From Pseudomonadota bacterium (GTDB lineage: Bacteria; Pseudomonadota; Alphaproteobacteria; Rhodospirillales; Magnetospirillaceae), in assembly GCA_023458315.1 (NCBI GenBank), contig JAEXAH010000096.1, positions 1 to 32,022 of the forward strand: a DNA stretch of 32,022 bases, given 5' to 3'. Under the pieces are notes generated by a model that worked only from the letters and a program-made list of their open reading frames with translations, was not told where the DNA came from and did not search any database. Position numbers and translations under genes: made by a program. Of this stretch, positions 26,521 through 32,022 are shown piece by piece (positions within the stretch are counted from its first letter, which is position 1; the number at the start of each line of letters is the position of its first letter).

Positions 26521-27981
26521 TCAGTGGTTATGGAAGCCCTGAAGGGCCGCCTTCAGATTGCTTTCGGCGTCGATCAGGAAGTTGGCGCGGACCACGACCT
26601 TCTCGCCTTCCTTCAGCCCATCCATGATCTCCACATAGCCGTCGGCGCGGGAACCTGCCTTGACCTCGCGCGGTTCGTACAGACCCTCGCCGCGCTCGAC
26701 CAGCACGGCTTGGCGGGCGCCGGTGTCGAGTACCGCCGAGTCGGGCACCGCGACCACTGGCCCCTTGGCCACCGGGGCGGCCAACTGGACGGTGCCGTAG
26801 AGCGACGGCCGCAAATGGCCTTCGTGGTTGGGCAACTCAATGCGCACCTTGGCGGTGCGGGTCTCCGCCGTCACCGTCGGGTAGACGAAGGTGACCTTGC
26901 CGGTGAAGGTCATGCCCGGCAGGGCGTTGAAGCTGACCTCGGCCTTCTGGCCGACATCGACCTGGGCGAGGTCCTGCTCGAACACGTCGGCGATGACCCA
27001 AACGTTGCTCAAATCGGCAATCTGGAACAGCGGCTCGCCCGGCATGAAGCGCATGCCTTGGATGGCCTTCTTCTCAAGCACCACGCCCGACACCGGCGAA
27101 GCCAGCGACAGCGTGCGGCTTGGCTGGCCGCCTTTGCGCAGGCGCTCGATGGCGCCGCTGCCGATGTCCCAGTTGCGCAGGCGTGACAGCGCGCCTTCGG
27201 CGAGCGAGCGGGCGGAGTCGCGGGCCTCGGGGCTGGCGTTCTCGAGCGCGCGGGCGCCTTGCAGGGCGACCATGTATTCCTGCTGGGCCAGCACCAGATC
27301 GGGGCTGTAGATCTCCATCAGGCTTTGGCCACGCGCGACCTTCTGGCCGGTCTGGTTGACGTTGAGCCGTTCGATGTAGCCCTCGAACTTGGGCGAGACG
27401 ACATGCAGCTGGCGCTCGTCCACCTGCACGGTACCGACCGCGCGGATGGGGCGGGTCAGCTGGCGCAGCACCGCCGGTTCGGTGCGCACGCCCAGCTTCT
27501 GCACCTTGTCGATGCTGACCTTCAGCGTGCTGCCGCCCTCCTCGTCGCCCTCATAAACCGGGACGTAGTCCATGCCCATGGGGTCCTTCTTCGGCACCGG
27601 CGAGGTGTCAGGCAGGCCCATGGGGTTGCGGTAATACAGGATTTTCCCGGATTTCGGCTTCGGTGCCGGCGCAGGCGCGGGTTCCGGGTCGGCGTAAACC
27701 GGCGTGTAATCACGCCCCTGGGCATCCTTCTTGGGCACCGGCGAGTAATCGGCCGAACCATCGGGGGCTTGGTAATAGAGGATGGCGCGCTCGGCAGCGA
27801 CCTGAGCCGCCGCATGCGCGGCCGCGTCCGGCGCCGAAGTGCCGTGACCAGCGTGGGCGTCGGCGGCAGGAGCGCTGACAGGCGCGGTTTGCGGCGGAGC
27901 GGATTGACGGCCGAGCCAGAAGCTACCGCCAAGGGCGGCGATGACGGCCGCGCTGGCGACCAGGGTTCCCGCGCGCTTCAC
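26521..27981 (-). CDS. cusB: Efflux adaptor (membrane fusion protein) with duplicated N-terminal metal motif
   Basis: A 486-residue periplasmic adaptor with a membrane anchor/signal (about 5-25) and a His-rich stretch (HAGHG). Two tandem copies of a heavy-metal-binding motif follow: residues 67-97 and 114-143. The second has the three Met residues (121, 135, 137) comparable to the CusB copper site; in the first they are replaced (QAPDG, DAQGRD). The barrel-sandwich, lipoyl and beta-barrel domains of the MFP family follow (about 165-420). GTG at 27981 overlaps the cusC stop by 4 bp, with GGAGGT as ribosome binding site. It links CusA to the outer-membrane channel and hands metal to CusA. Confidence 0.93.
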   Translation of the reverse strand: MKRAGTLVASAAVIAALGGSFWLGRQSAPPQTAPVSAPAADAHAGHGTSAPDAAAHAAAQVAAERAILYYQAPDGSADYSPVPKKDAQGRDYTPVYADPEPAPAPAPKPKSGKILYYRNPMGLPDTSPVPKKDPMGMDYVPVYEGDEEGGSTLKVSIDKVQKLGVRTEPAVLRQLTRPIRAVGTVQVDERQLHVVSPKFEGYIERLNVNQTGQKVARGQSLMEIYSPDLVLAQQEYMVALQGARALENASPEARDSARSLAEGALSRLRNWDIGSGAIERLRKGGQPSRTLSLASPVSGVVLEKKAIQGMRFMPGEPLFQIADLSNVWVIADVFEQDLAQVDVGQKAEVSFNALPGMTFTGKVTFVYPTVTAETRTAKVRIELPNHEGHLRPSLYGTVQLAAPVAKGPVVAVPDSAVLDTGARQAVLVERGEGLYEPREVKAGSRADGYVEIMDGLKEGEKVVVRANFLIDAESNLKAALQGFHNH

Positions 27982-29255
27982 AGCTCACCTCCCACCAACT
28001 TTTCCAGCTCGGCCATGCGAATTTGCTGGTCGAATCGCACCTTGATCAGCTCGATGTTGGACTTCCACAACTGCTGCTCAGCAGTCAGCACGTCGAGGAA
28101 TTCCGCGCGGCCCAGCTCATATCCCTTGGCAGCGGCCTGGAAGCCGATCTCGGCCTGCGGAACCTGGCCTTCACGCAGCACCGTCTCGACCTCGCGGGCA
28201 TTCTTGAGCGAGATCCAGGCATCAGCCACCTCGTTGCCCAGTTCGTTGGCGCGGGCCTCGCGGCGCATGCGGGCGGCGGCAGCCATGGCCTTGGACTCGC
28301 CGATCTCGGAAGTCCGCAGCCCCCATTGCAGCGGCACGCTTGAGGTCAGCATGAACTCGTAGCTGTCCAGTTCGCCCTGTCGGCGGACGGCACCGACGCC
28401 GACTTCCACATCCGGATACCAATTGCGTTCGGCCAGGCTCACGCCCTTGTCGGCCCCTTCAATGGCCGCCTGTTGCGCCAGGATGTCGGGATTGGCGCCT
28501 TGCGCCCGCCCAATCAACGCATCCAGGTCCAGGGCCTCCATGGGCGGAAGCGTGCGCGGTGCGGGCGCTTCGACCAAAGGAGCGCCGACGGGACGCGCCA
28601 GCAGACGATTGATCTTGGCGCGTGCCTTGGCGCGCTCGCCTTGCATGCGGACGATTTCCGTTTCCAAGGTCGAGCGTTCGACCTCGGCGCGGGTGACGTC
28701 CTGCTGCTTGCCGATGCCCTGGCCGTAGCGGACCGAGGACAGTTTGGACAACGTGCCCATGCGGGCCTTGAGGTCGCGGGCGAGATCGATGGTCAGATGG
28801 GCCTGGTGATATTCCGCGTAGGCTACCTTCACCTTGGCGACCAAATCGTTCTCGACCTGTTTCTTGAGAATGGCGGCCTTGCGGGCACCCGCTTCGGCGA
28901 TTTCTCGCTTCAGATCGCGCTTGCCCCAGAACGGCAATTCCTGGAAGACGCGGAATTTCTTGGTCGTGCCCGAAGTGGAATTGTTGGGCAGAACGCTGGA
29001 GGTGCTTTTCGGCCAGTCTTCATAAACGATCTGCACCTTGGGGTCGGCGAAGCTGCCCGCGCCCTCGACCCTGGCCGCGGCGGCATCCGCCTCCAAGGCC
29101 ATGACCTGGACATCGGGGTTCATCGACTTGGCGATGGCGACCAGTTCGTCGACCGACGCCCCCACCGCGCCAGAATGGTCATGCTGCTGTGCCCCGGCGG
29201 GCGCAGACAGGCTGAGGGCCAACAACAGAGCTACGGTGGCGGTCGTCGTGCGCAT
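27978..29255 (-). CDS. cusC: Outer-membrane efflux protein (TolC/CusC family)
   Basis: A 425-residue protein with a signal peptide (cleavage after about AGAQ) and the long alpha-helical, duplicated outer-membrane efflux domain (about 40-420). Near the N terminus it has QQHDHSG. ATG at 29255 is chosen; an in-frame TTG at 29273 is further upstream but less likely. It forms the exit channel of the CusCBA system, with cusB overlapping its end by 4 bp. Confidence 0.9.
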   Translation of the reverse strand: MRTTTATVALLLALSLSAPAGAQQHDHSGAVGASVDELVAIAKSMNPDVQVMALEADAAAARVEGAGSFADPKVQIVYEDWPKSTSSVLPNNSTSGTTKKFRVFQELPFWGKRDLKREIAEAGARKAAILKKQVENDLVAKVKVAYAEYHQAHLTIDLARDLKARMGTLSKLSSVRYGQGIGKQQDVTRAEVERSTLETEIVRMQGERAKARAKINRLLARPVGAPLVEAPAPRTLPPMEALDLDALIGRAQGANPDILAQQAAIEGADKGVSLAERNWYPDVEVGVGAVRRQGELDSYEFMLTSSVPLQWGLRTSEIGESKAMAAAARMRREARANELGNEVADAWISLKNAREVETVLREGQVPQAEIGFQAAAKGYELGRAEFLDVLTAEQQLWKSNIELIKVRFDQQIRMAELEKLVGGEL

Positions 29256-29276
29256 AATTCCCCCGAGAGGCAAGGC

Positions 29277-29684
29277 TTAGTGGTTATGGGCGCCGCTGGC
29301 GGCGGTGAACGGCACGGAGCCGGTGATAGTCGCGGGCTCTCCCTGCACCTTGGCGGCAACCTGCAACGTCCACGGCCCCGCCATGGAAAGGTCGGCGGTG
29401 AAGGTGTAGGTGCCGTTGCCATCCGGCTTGGCGGGCGAAATCTTAGTGCCCATGGGCGCCATGCCGGCCATGGGCATTTCCATCTTGGCCGGCAGCATGA
29501 TGGCGTCGGTCACCGGCTTGTTGCTGGGAACATGCACAAGGCGCACGGCCACCGGGGTTGCCGCGGAAACTGCCACATGCGGCTGCACCGCCTCGAAGCG
29601 GTAATCCTTGGGGTCGGCCCAGGCATTCACCGACAAGCCGGCCAGAGCCGCCGACAGAACCAGCACACCACCAACCTTGCGCAT
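29277..29684 (-). CDS. YtkA/FixH-like periplasmic protein
   Basis: A 135-residue protein with a signal peptide (cleavage after about residue 22, AWA-DPK) and a beta-sandwich-type domain similar to YtkA-like proteins (VRLVHVPSNKPVTDAIMLPA, MPMAGMAPMGT, GTYTFTADLSMAGPWTLQV). The Met-rich hairpin MEMPMAGMAPM could bind Cu(I). It ends in GAHNH. AAGGAG lies before ATG at 29684. It is the first gene of the efflux operon and is 21 bp before cusC. Confidence 0.83.
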   Translation of the reverse strand: MRKVGGVLVLSAALAGLSVNAWADPKDYRFEAVQPHVAVSAATPVAVRLVHVPSNKPVTDAIMLPAKMEMPMAGMAPMGTKISPAKPDGNGTYTFTADLSMAGPWTLQVAAKVQGEPATITGSVPFTAASGAHNH

Positions 29685-29772
29685 CACGATCTCCTTCGGT
29701 AAACGGGTAGGCGGACAACGGCGTCCGTTATTCACCTATACACCGCGGCTTTCCCCGCCTCGTGTGTGCGAT

Positions 29773-29787
29773 TGTAATTTTATGTAA
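29773..29787 (-). promoter_or_regulatory. Metal-regulon box before the efflux operon
   Basis: TTACA-TAAAA-TTACA on the minus strand (29787-29773) lies 89 bp before the start of the YtkA-like gene and 79 bp before the sensor kinase on the other strand. A possible -10 TATAGG is at about 29740-29735, but the GTTAC element at 17 bp is not present. Confidence 0.65.
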
Positions 29788-29865
29788 ATGGCGCATTCGG
29801 CCGCTCGCCAAGCTCCTGCCACGGCGCTATTCGTGGAGAGAATTCAACAGCATCCCGGGGGCAGG

Positions 29866-31269
29866 ATGAAGAGGCTTCTGCCGGACTCCATTGCAGGCCG
29901 TACCACCTTCGTCCTGCTTGTGGGGCTGACCCTGTCGCATGTGCTCAGCACCGCCGTCTATTCCACCGACCGCCAGACCGCCGTACTCGAGGCCAACGAA
30001 AGCCAGTTCGCCGACCGGGTGGCCTCGGTAGCGCGGTTGCTCGACCGCGCCGGCAGCGACGAACGCAAGGATCTGGTCGAAGCCCTCAACAGCCCCATCC
30101 TCAGCGTCAGTTGGACGCCGGAGCCGGCCTTTCCCCATGATCATGATGAAAGCCAGGAGCTGAGCGCTGTTCGCGCCGCCCTGCAGCCGCATTTCGGCCA
30201 ACTGGAGAAGCGGCGTATCCACGTCATGGAGCGGCATGCCGGCGATCTGTTCACCGATCACGGCGCCCATCACAGTCCGAGCTGGACCAGCATCCTGCGC
30301 TTGGCCCACAACATGCCCGACAACCAAATTGTCCAGGTCTCGCTTCAGCTCAACGACGGTTCGTGGGCAAATTTTGGCCTGACGCTGGTACGCTCGGCAT
30401 CCCTGTTGTCGCACAGCTCGGTGCTGTCGACGCTGATCATGGCCCTTGGCATCGCCTTGTTCTCAGTGCTGGCCACCCGCTGGATCGGCCGCCCCCTGGC
30501 AACCTTCGCCAGTGCCGCCGACCGTCTGGGCCGTGACGTCAATGCACCGCCGTTGCCGCCCGATGGCCCCAAGGAGGTCCGCAGCGCGGCCGCCGCCTTC
30601 AACGACATGCAGGAGCGCATCCGCCGCTTCGTGGAGGACCGCACCCGCATGATGGCCGCGATTTCCCACGACCTGCGCAGTCCCATCACCCGGCTGCGCT
30701 TGCGCACCGAAATGTTGCCCGAGGGCGAATCCAGAACCCGCATGCTTGCCGATCTCGCCGACATGGAGGACATGGTGTCCTCCACGTTGGACTTCGCGCG
30801 AGGCGAAAGCACCGATGAGGCGGTGCAGACCATCGACTTGGCCGCGACCCTGGAGGCGATCTGCGACAACGCCACCGACATCGGCTTGGCCGCCGAATAC
30901 CAATGGAATGGCCGCTTGGTCTGCGCCTGCCGCCCGCTGGCGCTGAAGCGCGCACTTACCAACCTGATCGAGAACGCCGCCCGCTATGGCGGCCAGGCTA
31001 GGGTTGAGGCCGCGCATCAGGGGCGGGACATCCGGGTCGTGATTGAGGACCAGGGACCCGGCATTCCCGAGGATTGCCTGGAGAAGGTGTTCACCCCCTT
31101 CTTCCGGCTCGAAGCGTCCCGCAACCGCAAGACCGGCGGCATGGGGCTGGGCATGACCGTGGCCCGCACGATCATCCGCGCCCATGGCGGCGACATCACC
31201 CTGGAGAACAAGCAAGAGGGCGGATTACGGGTTTCCGTAACCCTGCCGCAGGGACGAAACGGCGAGTGA
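29866..31269 (+). CDS. Metal-sensing histidine kinase (CusS-like)
   Basis: A 467-residue inner-membrane kinase counted from ATG 29866 (GGGGG upstream; the frame is open from 29788). Membrane helices are at about 13-33 and 184-204. The periplasmic loop has His-rich spots (FPHDHDESQE and HGAHHSPSW) that could bind metal. A HAMP segment follows, then the HisKA domain with His268 in AISHDLRSPITR. The ATP-binding domain has N-box NLIENAARYGG, G1 DQGPGIP and G2 GGMGLGM. It phosphorylates the regulator encoded 4 bp downstream. Which metal it senses is inferred from its neighbours (Cu or Ag). Confidence 0.9.
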   Translation: MKRLLPDSIAGRTTFVLLVGLTLSHVLSTAVYSTDRQTAVLEANESQFADRVASVARLLDRAGSDERKDLVEALNSPILSVSWTPEPAFPHDHDESQELSAVRAALQPHFGQLEKRRIHVMERHAGDLFTDHGAHHSPSWTSILRLAHNMPDNQIVQVSLQLNDGSWANFGLTLVRSASLLSHSSVLSTLIMALGIALFSVLATRWIGRPLATFASAADRLGRDVNAPPLPPDGPKEVRSAAAAFNDMQERIRRFVEDRTRMMAAISHDLRSPITRLRLRTEMLPEGESRTRMLADLADMEDMVSSTLDFARGESTDEAVQTIDLAATLEAICDNATDIGLAAEYQWNGRLVCACRPLALKRALTNLIENAARYGGQARVEAAHQGRDIRVVIEDQGPGIPEDCLEKVFTPFFRLEASRNRKTGGMGLGMTVARTIIRAHGGDITLENKQEGGLRVSVTLPQGRNGE

Positions 31270-31273
31270 CACC

Positions 31274-32014
31274 ATGGATCACCAGAACAGCATCATCATC
31301 GTCGACGACGACCCCGAGATTGCCGGCCTCGTGTCCGAATATCTCGGCCAGCATGGATTCGCGGTGACCGCCGTTGGAGACGGAAAGGCCATGCGGGAGG
31401 CGATGGCTCACGGCAGCTTCGACCTCGTTATCCTCGACTTAATGCTGCCCGGCGAGGACGGCCTGTCGCTGTGCCGCCACCTGCGCGCCACCACCACATT
31501 GCCCATCATCATGCTGACAGCCATGGGCAGCGAGACCGATCGCGTGGTCGGCCTGGAAATGGGGGCCGATGACTACGTGGCCAAGCCATTCAGCGCGCGA
31601 GAGCTGCTGGCCCGCATCAAGGCGGTGCTGCGGCGCGGCGCACCAAAAGCGCCCGAGGACGGGGTGGACGGAGAAAAGATCACCGCCGCCAAGGACGTGC
31701 TGGAATTCAGCGGGTGGCGCCTCGACATCGGGCGTCGCCAGTTGCTGTCGCCCGATGGCGTACTGGTCGAACTGACCAGCGGCGAGTTCGACCTGCTCCA
31801 CGCGTTCCTGCTCAATCCCCAGCGCGTCCTCAATCGAGACCAATTGCTGGACTTTGCCCGCGGCCGCGTCTCCGGTCCATTCGACCGCACCATCGACGTG
31901 CAGGTCGGCCGGCTGCGGCGGAAGCTGGAGATTGACCCCAAGAAGCCCGAGCTCATCAAGACGGTCCGGGGTGGCGGATATTTGTTTGCGGCTGAGGTCG
32001 CCGCGCACCGGTAG
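31274..32014 (+). CDS. OmpR-type response regulator (CusR-like)
   Basis: A 246-residue protein. The receiver domain has the acidic pair at 11-13 (DDD), phosphorylated Asp55 in VILDLMLPG, the Thr in IIMLTAMG and Lys in YVAKPFS. The C-terminal winged helix ends with GPFDRTIDVQVGRLRRKLE and VRGGGYLF. Proteins of this class bind tandem direct repeats with a 10- to 11-bp period, matching the TTACA-N5-TTACA box found five times in this region. ATG is 4 bp after the kinase stop, so both are cotranscribed. It ends 8 bp before the window end. Confidence 0.94.
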   Translation: MDHQNSIIIVDDDPEIAGLVSEYLGQHGFAVTAVGDGKAMREAMAHGSFDLVILDLMLPGEDGLSLCRHLRATTTLPIIMLTAMGSETDRVVGLEMGADDYVAKPFSARELLARIKAVLRRGAPKAPEDGVDGEKITAAKDVLEFSGWRLDIGRRQLLSPDGVLVELTSGEFDLLHAFLLNPQRVLNRDQLLDFARGRVSGPFDRTIDVQVGRLRRKLEIDPKKPELIKTVRGGGYLFAAEVAAHR

Positions 32015-32022
32015 GTCGGGAC

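Noticed and set aside
28473..29702. 409-codon plus-strand frame over cusC and the YtkA-like gene
   Set aside because: Antisense to a complete signal-peptide-bearing operon; composition typical of a shadow frame.

Overview
The window looks like chromosomal DNA of a high-GC alphaproteobacterium, most likely Rhodospirillales and perhaps Magnetospirillum-like. This rests on the housekeeping gene order hisZ-purA / rpoH-rluD, the RpoH box, and the protein flavour; no 16S rRNA or unique marker is present, so the genus is a guess.

Backbone (1-7550). The 3' end of hisZ is followed by purA and a strong terminator. Then comes a two-gene operon encoding a tail-anchored pseudokinase and a small membrane protein. 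On the minus strand are rluD and rpoH; the rpoH leader carries two consecutive hairpins and rpoH ends at a textbook terminator. Divergent from rluD are a small membrane protein and a JAMM/MPN metalloprotease. A tRNA-Glu(CTC) closes the backbone, with its promoter overlapping the end of the protease gene.

Mobile island, left part (7551-14330). Directly at the 3' end of tRNA-Glu lies a large serine recombinase whose reading frame runs antisense into the tRNA. Next is a minus-strand cluster of two unknown genes and a Lon-like AAA+ ATPase without a protease domain. A divergent XRE-type regulator faces it across two matching operators. Two further unrecognised cargo genes follow, one preceded by a non-coding segment bounded by a 16-bp imperfect inverted repeat. 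The second tRNA copy that would mark the far end of the island is not in the window.

Copper/silver resistance region (14472-32014). Minus-strand units are: (1) DUF2933 protein, ICMT-like methyltransferase, CopA-type P1B-ATPase with YHS and heavy-metal-binding domains, Spy-like periplasmic protein and an HMA-like protein; (2) a small periplasmic protein with the motif DKMYPMGMDRP; (3) a helix-hairpin-helix/nuclease-like gene plus a small ORF; (4) a second DKMYPMGMDRP protein; (5) a long efflux operon of YtkA-like protein, CusC-, CusB- and CusA-like subunits, cytochrome c, DUF411 protein and a small ORF. On the plus strand are an AhpD-like protein and, at the right end, a CusS/CusR-like sensor kinase and OmpR-type response regulator.

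The most informative observation is a repeated 15-bp box, TTACA-N5-TTACA in gene orientation. It occurs five times, before or between these minus-strand units. Three copies sit exactly 17 bp from a conserved GTTAC hexamer-like element. I infer that this is the binding site of the response regulator encoded at 31274-32014, tying the scattered genes, including the two uncharacterised DKMYPMGMDRP proteins and possibly the nuclease-like gene, into one metal-stress regulon.
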